Under the pieces are notes generated by a model that ran no database searches, had not been told where the DNA came from, and saw nothing but the letters and a program-made list of their open reading frames with translations. From Candidatus Anaerobutyricum avicola (GTDB lineage: Bacteria; Bacillota; Clostridia; Lachnospirales; Lachnospiraceae), in NCBI GenBank assembly GCA_019113845.1, contig DXGQ01000037.1, positions 1 through 37,032 of the forward strand: DNA of 37,032 nt. The letters run 5' to 3'. Numbering within the stretch: the stretch's first letter is position 1; the number at the start of each line of letters is the position of its first letter. The position numbers were made by a program, and so were the translations under genes. Positions 25,608 through 33,768 of this stretch are shown here, piece by piece.

Positions 25608-26465
25608 ATGGAATGGAAGAAAGAAAAACAGTCGGAAAAAGATGCGGTTCTGGAAGTCAGAGACCTGCACTTTTCCTACAATGATGAAAAGCACGCCTTA
25701 AACGGTGTGGATGTAAAGATTTATGAGGGAGAAAAGATCGCGGTGCTTGGCTCCAACGGAGCGGGAAAGTCCACCTTTTTTCTGAGTATCAACGGGGTAT
25801 TGAAACCGCATGCGGGAGAGGTCATCTACCGGGGCGAGAAGATAACAAAAAAGAGGCTGAACCATCTCAGAAAAAATGTGGGTATCGTTTTTCAGGATGC
25901 GGACAACCAGATCATCGCCTCCACGGTGATGTCGGAAGTCGCTTTTGGTCCCATGAATTTAAAACTTCCCCGGGAAGAAGTACTGCGCCGGGTGGACAAG
26001 GCACTGGACTATATGAATATCACAGAGTTTCGGGACAGACCGCCGCATTATCTGAGTGGCGGGGAGAAAAAGCGGGTGAGTATCGCGGATATCATCGCCA
26101 TGGAGTCGGAGGTAATCATCTTTGATGAGCCGACGGCGGCGCTGGACCCGCTCAATGCGCAGATGCTGGAGGAAGTGCTCCGGAAGATGGGGGAGGAAGG
26201 AAGGACGATCCTGATCTCCACCCACGATGTGGATTTTGCCTACCGCTGGGCGGAGAGAGTGCTGGTCTTTCATCAGGGAAAAATCATCGCCGATGACACG
26301 CCGCTTCGGGTCTTTCATCAGGAGGAACTCTTAAAAAAGGCGAACCTCCGGCATCCGATGTTGTACGATGTCTGTGAGATATTGAAGAAAAAAGGGATCA
26401 TTCCTGACGGGGAAATGTACCCGAAAAATATGGAGGAATTCCGTACGATGACAGATCATCTATAA
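25608..26465 (+). CDS. cbiO: cobalt ECF transporter ATPase CbiO
   Basis: ABC ATPase of 285 residues driving cobalt import. Walker A is GSNGAGKST, the Q-loop is FQDADNQI, the signature is LSGGEKKRVSIA, Walker B is VIIFDEPTAALDP, and the switch His follows in ISTHD. The C-terminal extension (MLYDVCEILKKKGIIP) is typical of CbiO. GAGGA precedes the start by 7 bases. It lies 22 bp after cbiQ. Confidence 0.93.
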   Translation: MEWKKEKQSEKDAVLEVRDLHFSYNDEKHALNGVDVKIYEGEKIAVLGSNGAGKSTFFLSINGVLKPHAGEVIYRGEKITKKRLNHLRKNVGIVFQDADNQIIASTVMSEVAFGPMNLKLPREEVLRRVDKALDYMNITEFRDRPPHYLSGGEKKRVSIADIIAMESEVIIFDEPTAALDPLNAQMLEEVLRKMGEEGRTILISTHDVDFAYRWAERVLVFHQGKIIADDTPLRVFHQEELLKKANLRHPMLYDVCEILKKKGIIPDGEMYPKNMEEFRTMTDHL

Positions 26466-26529
26466 AGAAAAGCAGCGATTTCATAGTGCATAGTACTGAA
26501 AATAATAAGTAAGAAAGAAGGAGATGAAC

Positions 26530-27267
26530 ATGATGTTAAAGAGAAGAGAAAAACTGAGCATTCTTGCATTTGCTCTGCTGGTGGTATTTGCGGTGGCGCC
26601 GGTATCCAATGCCATGCATATCATGGAAGGATATCTGCCGGTGACGCACTGCGTATTATGGATGGTAGTCTGTCTGCCATTTCTGGTCCTCGGGCTGGTG
26701 AATATTAAAAAGGTTCTGCGGGACGACCGGCGGACTCTGATGGTTCTGGCGCTCACGGGAGCTTTTGTGTTTGTGCTTTCTTCCCTGAAGATCCCGTCCG
26801 TGACGGGAAGCTGTTCCCATATGACAGGGACCGGTCTGGGAGCGATCCTTTTCGGACCGTGCGTGACGAGTATCCTCGGCGTGATCGTTCTTTTATTCCA
26901 GGCGGTTCTGCTGGCGCACGGCGGGCTGACGACGCTGGGAGCCAACTGCTTTTCCATGGCGATCGCAGGACCGATCCTCGCTTATGCGGTGTACAAGCTC
27001 TGCTGCAAGATGAACGTCAATAAAAAAGTGACCGTGTTCCTCGCGGCGTTTCTGGGAGACATGTTTACCTACTGCGTGACCAGCGTGCAGCTGGCTGCGG
27101 CGTATCCGTCCGAGGTCGGCGGTTTCGGCGCTTCACTGGTGAAGTTCCTCGGTATCTTTGCGGCGACACAGATTCCTCTGGCGGTCATCGAGGGTATCCT
27201 CACCGTCGTGATCGTGATCGCGCTGGAGACTTACGCGAAAAATGAGCTGAGAAGCCTGAGTTTCTGA
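26530..27267 (+). CDS. cbiM: cobalt ECF transporter substrate component CbiM
   Basis: Membrane S component that binds the cobalt ion. A signal peptide ends near SNA; the mature N-terminus MHIMEGYLP carries the Met-His metal site, which needs this cleavage. [19 protein letters not shown] and [16 protein letters not shown] are family motifs. AGAAGGAG supports start 26530 over the ATG at 26524. Followed by cbiN after a 126-bp gap without a clear promoter. Confidence 0.93.
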   Translation: MMLKRREKLSILAFALLVVFAVAPVSNAMHIMEGYLPVTHCVLWMVVCLPFLVLGLVNIKKVLRDDRRTLMVLALTGAFVFVLSSLKIPSVTGSCSHMTGTGLGAILFGPCVTSILGVIVLLFQAVLLAHGGLTTLGANCFSMAIAGPILAYAVYKLCCKMNVNKKVTVFLAAFLGDMFTYCVTSVQLAAAYPSEVGGFGASLVKFLGIFAATQIPLAVIEGILTVVIVIALETYAKNELRSLSF

Positions 27268-27393
27268 GTCGCGGAACATGAGCGGAGAAGAGTTTTTGAT
27301 CTGCGGAAAATAAGTGGAGGAGCGTAAGCTTCTGTTTCACAAAAATGAGTGAAAAAAACAGAGTGACGGGAAAAATTTGACAGGAGGGAGAAC

Positions 27394-27750
27394 ATGAGTA
27401 AAAATACGAAAACTGTTATTATCTTATTAGTGATCGCTGTTCTGATCGCCATCGTTCCGCTGTTTGCACTTCGGAATGCGGAGTTCGGCGGTTCGGACGA
27501 TGCCGGCAGCCAGATGATATCGGAGATTCAGGGAGAAGAATACGAGCCGTGGTTTACGCCGGTTCTCGAAAATGTTCTCGGCGGCGAACTGCCGGGAGAG
27601 GTGGAGAGCATGATTTTCTGCGTGCAGACCGGCATCGGCGTCGGTATCGTTGCCTTTGTGCTTGGACGGTATGTGGAGCGCAGGAAGTGGATGGACAAGG
27701 AAGAAAAAAAGACTTCGTATGAGAAAAAAGAACCGCTCAAAGAGGAATAG
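27394..27750 (+). CDS. cbiN: cobalt transporter accessory protein CbiN
   Basis: Small membrane protein of 118 residues with two helices (TVIILLVIAVLIAIVPLFAL and IGVGIVAFVLGRYVERRK) around an external loop. The loop has the CbiN pattern FGGSDDAGSQMI and EEYEPWFTPV. It works with CbiM to load the metal. AGGAGGG sets the start. A charged tail (EEKKTSYEKKEPLKEE) follows the last helix and is longer than in enteric CbiN. Confidence 0.92.
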   Translation: MSKNTKTVIILLVIAVLIAIVPLFALRNAEFGGSDDAGSQMISEIQGEEYEPWFTPVLENVLGGELPGEVESMIFCVQTGIGVGIVAFVLGRYVERRKWMDKEEKKTSYEKKEPLKEE

Positions 27751-27802
27751 CAAAGACGGAACAGAGGAGAACGTGACAAAAGAATAAAAAAACAGGATAA
27801 AA

Positions 27803-27904
27803 AATATCCCGGCGCCGCAATATGGTGTCCGCTCTCAGATAAACGGTAAAAAGGATAACAACAGTTTATCTGAGAGGGACATGATAAAGGGGTGTCGGGA
27901 TATT
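27803..27904 (-). terminator. nested terminator of the LOG-family gene
   Basis: Outer arms AATATCCCG (27803-27811) and CGGGATATT (27896-27904) are followed by T-rich sequence on the minus strand. An inner 13-bp stem is formed by 27832-27844 and 27864-27876, extended by TGTCC/GGACA after one bulge. The right outer arm overlaps the stop codon of the LOG gene. It also ends the convergent cbi transcript. Confidence 0.7.
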
Positions 27905-28466
27905 AAGCATTTTCCAGACGTTTCATCTCCTCGACGGCGTTCACGGCCTCGGCGGCTGTGCTGCATACGCGGAAAAGAGTCATCGCCCGCGGGCGGATAA
28001 AGCCTTTTTCCGTACATTTTCTCATGAAAGCGATCAGGTCGTCGTAGTATCCGTCGATATTGTAGATGACGATGGGCGCGACCTTTTGTCCGAGTTCCGT
28101 CAAGGTGAGGATCTGAAAGAATTCATCAAAGGTTCCGATGCCGCCGGGAGCGATGATGAAAGCGTCGGCGCGGTCTTCCATGGTATCTTTGCGCTGGCTC
28201 ATGGTCTTGGTGCGGATGATATCCGTACAGTTGTCGTTGATGACCTCAAACTCATCCATGAACTCCGGCACAACGCCGATGACCGTTCCGCCCTCTCTGG
28301 CAGCGCCCCGCGCGCAGGCTCCCATGACGCCGCTGGCGCCTCCGCCGTAGATGATCCGGTGATGCCGCCGGGCGATCTCTGTTCCAAGCTTCTCTGTCTC
28401 TGTGACAAATACGGGGGCGATCCTGTCGCTGGCCGCTCCGTACACACATATCGTCATATTTTTCAT
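27903..28466 (-). CDS. LOG-family nucleotide 5'-monophosphate phosphoribohydrolase
   Basis: A 187-residue Rossmann-fold protein of the TIGR00730 family, long misnamed lysine decarboxylase. These enzymes split the N-glycosidic bond of (cytokinin-like) nucleoside monophosphates. The two family motifs are present: GGGASGVMGA near residue 41 and PGGIGTFDEFFQ near 107, with RKDTM before it. GGAGG on the minus strand sets start 28466. It stands alone, divergent from the MetH-activation-like gene. Confidence 0.88.
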   Translation of the reverse strand: MKNMTICVYGAASDRIAPVFVTETEKLGTEIARRHHRIIYGGGASGVMGACARGAAREGGTVIGVVPEFMDEFEVINDNCTDIIRTKTMSQRKDTMEDRADAFIIAPGGIGTFDEFFQILTLTELGQKVAPIVIYNIDGYYDDLIAFMRKCTEKGFIRPRAMTLFRVCSTAAEAVNAVEEMKRLENA

Positions 28467-28608
28467 GATCAGACCTCCATTTCTGTCTCTTCCGGTCAGT
28501 GATTTGTCCGTAATTCCCTCTATGTATATGCAAGACTCTTCTGTGATCAGTATAGTGAAATTATACCATCCAGCCATTTGAAAGACAACAAAAATTGACA
28601 AAACGTTC

Positions 28609-28637
28609 TTGTAACTTCCACAGAAAGTGCCTATAAT
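28609..28637 (+). promoter_or_regulatory. promoter of the MetH-activation-like gene
   Basis: TTGTAA (28609-28614), 17-bp spacer, TATAAT (28632-28637). Confidence 0.8.
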
Positions 28638-28691
28638 ACAAAAAAGTTCTTATAGTATATCATTATGCGACAGAAAGAAAAAGGTGACAAA

Positions 28692-29429
28692 ATGGCGCGG
28701 TTTTATCCGGAAAAAAAGACAGATATGCAGCGGCTGTACAGACGGCTGCATGTGGATGGAAGAGACGATGGGAAGTTAAGAAAACAGGTGGACGTTCTCT
28801 CAAAAAGAGCGGAAGAGCAGACCGATATCACGGTCTGTTACCGGATGGGAGAGAAGGTGTTCCGGACGGGCATCCCGGCAGTGGACGCCTGCCGGGTGCA
28901 GATCGTGTGCCTGGTGTATGCCGGAGATCAACCGGCCGCCGGTGGGAGATCAGTCTGTGCCGTCGGGGATCGGCCGGATGGCGGTGGGAAGCCGGTCTGC
29001 GCCGCCGGGGATCGACTGACCGCCGGCGGAAAGTTGGCCTGTGTCGCTGAGAATCAGTCGGAAACCGGTAAGAATAATCTGCTCGACCTTTTTTTTCTGG
29101 ACGGTATCGGCAGCGAGAGGATCTTTCGGGCTTCGGAGCAGTTAAACGAGTATCTGGCAAAGTATTTCTGTCAGCAGGGTATTTTTCTGACGGCGCCTTA
29201 TTTTCCGGGAGACGGAACGGTTTCTCTGGAATGTCAGAGGGATTTGCTGGAAATAATAAAGGAAGAAGAGCAGGTCGGGGTGAACATCAGCAGCGGTATG
29301 ATGCTTGTCCCGGAGAAATCTCTGCTCTACGCTTTTGGGGCGGATGAGAACAATAAAAGACGCCTCTGGGAGCATAATTGCGGGCAATGCCACGATTTTT
29401 CTTGCAGTTTCAGGAGTTTGAATATATAA
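28692..29429 (+). CDS. MetH-activation-domain-like protein with tandem-repeat linker
   Basis: A 245-residue protein. The second half (LFFLDGIGSERIF, LTAPYFPGDGTVSLECQRDLLEI, GVNISSGMMLVPEKSLLYAFG) resembles the activation domain of B12-dependent methionine synthase as found in free-standing clostridial proteins, which bind S-adenosylmethionine. The end, NCGQCHDFSCSFR, fits the Cys motif of those homologues. Residues 78-119 are three copies of a 14-residue unit (GDxxxxGGxxxCxx) that I do not expect in the family. AAGGTG precedes 28692; the ATG at 28665 lacks a site. No metH is in the window, but the cobalt operon is close by, which fits B12 metabolism. Confidence 0.7.
   Translation: MARFYPEKKTDMQRLYRRLHVDGRDDGKLRKQVDVLSKRAEEQTDITVCYRMGEKVFRTGIPAVDACRVQIVCLVYAGDQPAAGGRSVCAVGDRPDGGGKPVCAAGDRLTAGGKLACVAENQSETGKNNLLDLFFLDGIGSERIFRASEQLNEYLAKYFCQQGIFLTAPYFPGDGTVSLECQRDLLEIIKEEEQVGVNISSGMMLVPEKSLLYAFGADENNKRRLWEHNCGQCHDFSCSFRSLNI
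28923..29048 (+). repeat. three tandem 42-bp repeats inside a coding region
   Basis: Units 28923-28964, 28965-29006 and 29007-29048 each encode 14 residues beginning GD and keeping GG at positions 7-8 and Cys at position 12. A decayed fourth unit follows to about 29072. The frame is kept, so copy-number change would leave the protein in frame. Confidence 0.85.
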
Positions 29430-29430
29430 T
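29402..29430 (+). promoter_or_regulatory. promoter of the pyruvyl transferase gene
   Basis: TTGCAG (29402-29407), 17-bp spacer, TATAAT (29425-29430), inside the end of the preceding gene. Just after it, TGTAA occurs twice 11 bp apart (29441-29456 region). This may start the long transcript through chrA. Confidence 0.65.
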
Positions 29431-29547
29431 AAATTAACGTGTAATAATTATGTAACAATCAGCGAGAATCCTGTCAGTATCAGGGAGAGAGAAGACTGCT
29501 TCCGGCAGGAGGAAGGGCCTCGTGGCAGACAGCAAAAAGGAGTCCGT

Positions 29548-30960
29548 ATGAAGAAGATATTGATGCGTTCGGCGATGCCGCTGGACGGAGGAAAAAATGT
29601 TTCTGAGATTCTGCTCCATAATCTCATCGGCAACAATACCGGCAATCTGATCTTTCAGACCAGCGTTGCCCGGACGGTGATGACGGAGGATGTGGAGATC
29701 ACCACGATCCGCACAGACAGAGTCTATTCGGACGAGCAGGTGGAGCAGTGGAATGCTGAGTACGACCTGTTCCTGATTCCTCTTGCCAATGCATTTCGCA
29801 TCACGTTCATGGCAGAGCTTCGGATTCTCACGAACCTGGTAAAGAGGATGAAGATCCCCTGTGTGGTCGTCGGCGTGGGCATGGCGAGAAAGGTGAACTC
29901 CCGCAAATGGAAGTTCCGCTACGATGACGAGGCCGTTGCGTTTACGCGTGCCGTTCTGGAGAAGTCCCCCATGGTGGGGCTTCGCGGAGAGATCACGGCA
30001 GAGTATCTGAAGAGAAAAGGCTTCGTGCCGGAAAAAGATTTCACCGTGATCGGCTGTCCGTCCATGTATATGTATGGAGACCGGCTGCCGGAACTGCAAA
30101 AGACCGAACTTACCCCGGCGTCAAAGGTGACTATGAACTTCAAGTCGACGCAGATCCCGAGGCTGTATCGTTTCCTGCGGGCGCAGGGAGAGCTGTTTGA
30201 ACACTCCGTGTTTGTGACACAGCTTCTCGATGAGATTCAGACACTGTATGTGGGCGAGCCTTTCTTTGACAAAGAGCTCAAGAAAACGATACCGGAAGAT
30301 TATCCGATGCATTTCACCTCTCCCCTTATGCGGGAGAACCGGATCGCAGGCGTGGTGGACATCCCGTCCTGGTTTTCTTACCTTCGCGGACAAGATTTTA
30401 ATTTTGGCAGCAGGATTCACGGCAATATCGCTGCGATCCTTTCTGGAACGCCGTGCTATATCATCGCGGGCGACTGCCGGGTAAAGGAACTGGCGCAGTA
30501 CCATCACATTCCTCACATAACGGTTAACGACGTCACGGAGGAGACCAGCGTATTTTCTCTCTATGAACAGGCGGACTACGGGCAACTTTTTGTCGGTCAT
30601 TCGGAGAGGCTGAGCCGTTATCTGGATTTTCTGGACAAAAGCGGAGTGCCCCATATCAGCAGAGAGGCGATGAGCGGCCGGGATACCCCGTTTGACCGGC
30701 GGTTCGGCAGCAGAGAAGGAGCAGGGATCATCGAACCATTTCCTGTTGTATCGCCTGAGGAGCAGGAGAGACGTCTGGCAGAATACTTCCGGGCATACCG
30801 GAACATCAGGCAGACACAGGCAGAAGCGCTGGAGACCCGGAACAGACGGGCGGCAGCCCTGCAGGAAGAGGTGCAGGCGCTTCGAAGGGAACTGGCGGAG
30901 ATAAAGAGCAGCCGGTTCTACAAAATGAAAAACAAATACGATGCATTCAGAAAACGTTAA
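29548..30960 (+). CDS. polysaccharide pyruvyl transferase-family protein
   Basis: A 470-residue protein of the PF04230 family, which adds ketal pyruvate from phosphoenolpyruvate to sugars of surface polymers. Landmarks are NTGNLIFQTSVAR near the start, VVGVGMA in the middle, and FGSRIHGNIAAILSGTPCYII near residue 289, the C-terminal donor-binding signature. The last about 55 residues are a coiled coil (ALQEEVQALRRELAEIKSS) ending in a basic FYKMKNKYDAFRKR, much like the ends of the sulfotransferases in this window. AAAAGGA precedes the start. Only 77 bp separate it from cysD with no clear promoter between. It is the best hint that the sulfated product is a glycan. Confidence 0.82.
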   Translation: MKKILMRSAMPLDGGKNVSEILLHNLIGNNTGNLIFQTSVARTVMTEDVEITTIRTDRVYSDEQVEQWNAEYDLFLIPLANAFRITFMAELRILTNLVKRMKIPCVVVGVGMARKVNSRKWKFRYDDEAVAFTRAVLEKSPMVGLRGEITAEYLKRKGFVPEKDFTVIGCPSMYMYGDRLPELQKTELTPASKVTMNFKSTQIPRLYRFLRAQGELFEHSVFVTQLLDEIQTLYVGEPFFDKELKKTIPEDYPMHFTSPLMRENRIAGVVDIPSWFSYLRGQDFNFGSRIHGNIAAILSGTPCYIIAGDCRVKELAQYHHIPHITVNDVTEETSVFSLYEQADYGQLFVGHSERLSRYLDFLDKSGVPHISREAMSGRDTPFDRRFGSREGAGIIEPFPVVSPEEQERRLAEYFRAYRNIRQTQAEALETRNRRAAALQEEVQALRRELAEIKSSRFYKMKNKYDAFRKR

Positions 30961-31037
30961 TATCAGAGCAGGGAGCCTGCATGTTCCCCTCTGTTGTTAT
31001 ATATTACATCAAATCTACAGAATAGGAGTATGATATC

Positions 31038-31940
31038 ATGAGTGATATGACACATCTTGATGCGCTGGAAGCGGAAGCGATTTATATTATGCGTGAAGTT
31101 GTGGCAGAATGTGAGAAGCCGGTCATGCTGTATTCCATCGGCAAAGATTCTTCGGTTATGCTGCATCTGGCGTTAAAGGCTTTTTACCCGGAAAAACCGC
31201 CGTTCCCGTTCCTGCACGTAAATACCACATGGAAGTTTAAAGAAATGATCGAGTTCCGTGATAAGACGGCAAAAAAATATGGTCTTGATATGATCGAATA
31301 CATCAATGAAGAAGGCGTAAAACAGGGGATCAATCCATTTGACCACGGCGCAGCCTACACGGATATCATGAAAACGCAGGCGTTAAAGCAGGCGCTTGAC
31401 AAATATGGATTCACCGCAGCCTTCGGCGGCGGCCGGAGAGATGAGGAAAAGTCCCGTGCCAAAGAGCGTATTTTCTCCTTCCGTAACTCCAGCCATGCCT
31501 GGGATCCGAAGAATCAGCGTCCGGAAATGTGGAAACTGTACAATACCCAGATCCATCAGGGCGAGGAAATGCGTGTGTTCCCGATCTCCAACTGGACAGA
31601 GTCCGATATCTGGCAGTATATCAAGCGGGAGAATATTGAGATCGTGCCGCTGTACTTTGCCGCAGACCGTCCGTTTGTGAGAAGAGACGGCAACATCATC
31701 ATGGTGGATGATGACAGAATGCGCCTGAGAGAGGGCGAGAAGATCGAACACGGAAAGATCCGTTTCCGTACCCTCGGCTGTTATCCGCTGACCGGTGGAA
31801 TCGAGAGCGATGCGGATACTCTTGACGCCATCATCGAAGAAACTCTGAGTGCTGTATCGTCAGAGCGTACCAGTCGTGTCATCGACAGCGACGGCGGAGC
31901 AGCCAGCATGGAAAAGAGAAAGAGGGAGGGTTACTTCTAA
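31038..31940 (+). CDS. cysD: sulfate adenylyltransferase subunit 2
   Basis: Catalytic subunit of the ATP sulfurylase heterodimer; makes adenylyl sulfate (APS) from ATP and sulfate. The PP-loop SIGKDSS is at residues 33-39. [37 protein letters not shown] and REGYF at the end are family hallmarks. The 300-residue length is standard. AGGAG 10 bases upstream sets the start. cysNC follows after one base. In enteric bacteria this leads to sulfate reduction, but here the next genes are an APS kinase fusion and a sulfotransferase. Confidence 0.95.
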   Translation: MSDMTHLDALEAEAIYIMREVVAECEKPVMLYSIGKDSSVMLHLALKAFYPEKPPFPFLHVNTTWKFKEMIEFRDKTAKKYGLDMIEYINEEGVKQGINPFDHGAAYTDIMKTQALKQALDKYGFTAAFGGGRRDEEKSRAKERIFSFRNSSHAWDPKNQRPEMWKLYNTQIHQGEEMRVFPISNWTESDIWQYIKRENIEIVPLYFAADRPFVRRDGNIIMVDDDRMRLREGEKIEHGKIRFRTLGCYPLTGGIESDADTLDAIIEETLSAVSSERTSRVIDSDGGAASMEKRKREGYF

Positions 31941-31941
31941 A

Positions 31942-33768
31942 ATGAATAGTCTTCTTAAATTTATCACCTGTGGAAGTGTGGACGACGGTAAGTCCACCTT
32001 GATCGGGCATATGCTTTATGATGCCAAATTATTATTTGCAGACCAGGAAAAAGCGCTGGAGCTGGACAGTAAGGTCGGTTCCCGCGGCGGCGCCATCGAC
32101 TACTCCCTTCTGCTGGACGGCCTGATGGCAGAGAGAGAGCAGGGGATCACCATCGACGTGGCATACCGCTACTTCACGACAGACCACCGCTCCTTCATCG
32201 TGGCGGATACCCCTGGTCATGAAGAATATACGAGAAACATGGCGGTAGGCGCTTCCTTCGCAGATCTGGCGGTCATCCTCGTGGATGCCACCCAGGGCGT
32301 GTTGGTGCAGACCAGAAGACACACCCGTATCTGCTCTCTGATGGGTATCAAGCACTTTGTCTTCGCCGTAAACAAGATGGACCTCATCCATTACGACGAG
32401 AACCGCTTTGACAAGATCCAGAAAGAGATCAAGATGATGATGGGAGAGTACGATTACAACTCCATCAAGATTCTTCCGGTCTCCGCCACAGAAGGCGACA
32501 ACGTCACCGTAAAATCCAGCCACATGCCGTGGTACAAGGGCGAGTCCCTTCTTACTTATCTGGAGAACATCGACGTCCATGAGAATCCGTCTGAGACAGG
32601 ATTTACCATGCCGGTACAGAGAGTGTGCCGTCCGGACCGTACCTTCCGTGGATTCCAGGGACAGATCGAGACAGGCGAGATCCGCGTGGGCGATGAGATC
32701 ACCGCGCTTCCTTCCAATGAGAAGGCAGAGGTAAAAGGAATCATCGACGCCGGCAAAGAAGTGGAGGCTTCCGACGCCGGTCACGCTGTGACGATCTCCC
32801 TCGACCGTGAGGTGGACGTATCCAGAGGATGCGTTCTCGTAAAAGATACGGCGCCGGCTGTCGGCAATCTGTTCACCGCAGAGCTGTTGTGGATGGATGA
32901 CTCTTATCTGGTTGCCGGAAAGAACTATCTGTTAAAGCTCGGCACGAAGATGGTTCCGGCCGTTGTCATGAACATCAAATATAAGATCGACGTCAACACA
33001 GGAAATGAAGTGCATGCCGATACCATTTATAAAAATGAGATCGCGGTCTGCGATATCTCCGTTTCCGATAAGATCGTCTTTGATAAATTCAAAAAGAATC
33101 AGGCGCTCGGTTCCCTGATCCTCATCGACCGTATCACAAATATGACTTCCGCCTGCGGCGTTGTGATGCATTCTCTGCGTCGTACTGATAACCTGACCTG
33201 GCATGAGATGGATATCACCAGAGAGTTCCGCGCACAGCAGAAAGGCCAGCAGCCAAAGACCATCTGGATGACCGGTCTGTCCGGTTCCGGTAAGTCCACT
33301 CTGGCAAATGAGCTGGAAAAACGTCTGGCAGCCCTCGGCAAGCATACCATGCTTCTGGACGGCGACAATGTCCGTATGGGTCTGAACAAGAACCTTGGTT
33401 TCAAGGAGGCAGACCGTATCGAGAACATCCGCCGTATCTCCGAGGTGGCGAAACTGATGAACGACGCCGGTCTGATCGTCATCACTTCCTTCATCTCCCC
33501 GTATGTGAGAGACAGAAGAAAAGCGAGAGAGATCATCGGTGAGGACAGCTTCATCGAAGTATATGTGAACACTCCGCTGGAAGAGTGCGAGAAACGGGAT
33601 GTGAAGGGCTTATACAAGAAGGCGAGAGCCGGCGAGATTCCGAACTTCACCGGAATTTCCAGCCCGTACGAAGCGCCGGAACACCCGGATGTGACGATCG
33701 ACACCAGCGCTATGCCGCTTGAAGATTGCGTGGACGCACTTCTCAAGCAGATTGAGGGACAGATTTAA
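31942..33768 (+). CDS. cysNC: sulfate adenylyltransferase subunit 1 fused to APS kinase
   Basis: A 608-residue bifunctional enzyme. The N-terminal GTPase (CysN) drives APS formation by CysD: GSVDDGKST (11-19), DTPGHEEY and NKMD are its G1, G3 and G4 boxes, followed by two beta-barrel domains. The C-terminal APS kinase (CysC) makes PAPS: Walker A GLSGSGKST at 445-453, DGDNVRMGLNKNLGF, and SFISPYVRDRR. The start at 31942 follows GGGAGGG at the end of cysD. The stop codon overlaps the ATG of the sulfotransferase (TAATG), so the PAPS-using enzyme is translationally coupled to the PAPS-making one. Confidence 0.95.
   Translation: MNSLLKFITCGSVDDGKSTLIGHMLYDAKLLFADQEKALELDSKVGSRGGAIDYSLLLDGLMAEREQGITIDVAYRYFTTDHRSFIVADTPGHEEYTRNMAVGASFADLAVILVDATQGVLVQTRRHTRICSLMGIKHFVFAVNKMDLIHYDENRFDKIQKEIKMMMGEYDYNSIKILPVSATEGDNVTVKSSHMPWYKGESLLTYLENIDVHENPSETGFTMPVQRVCRPDRTFRGFQGQIETGEIRVGDEITALPSNEKAEVKGIIDAGKEVEASDAGHAVTISLDREVDVSRGCVLVKDTAPAVGNLFTAELLWMDDSYLVAGKNYLLKLGTKMVPAVVMNIKYKIDVNTGNEVHADTIYKNEIAVCDISVSDKIVFDKFKKNQALGSLILIDRITNMTSACGVVMHSLRRTDNLTWHEMDITREFRAQQKGQQPKTIWMTGLSGSGKSTLANELEKRLAALGKHTMLLDGDNVRMGLNKNLGFKEADRIENIRRISEVAKLMNDAGLIVITSFISPYVRDRRKAREIIGEDSFIEVYVNTPLEECEKRDVKGLYKKARAGEIPNFTGISSPYEAPEHPDVTIDTSAMPLEDCVDALLKQIEGQI

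Noticed and set aside
28138-28502. Plus-strand frames opposite the LOG-family gene
   Set aside because: They lack domains and ribosome sites; the minus-strand gene shows both LOG motifs.
31038-33768. cysD/cysNC as part of assimilatory sulfate reduction
   Set aside because: No reductase gene is adjacent, whereas a sulfotransferase overlaps cysNC and two relatives lie in the window; genes outside the window could still change this.
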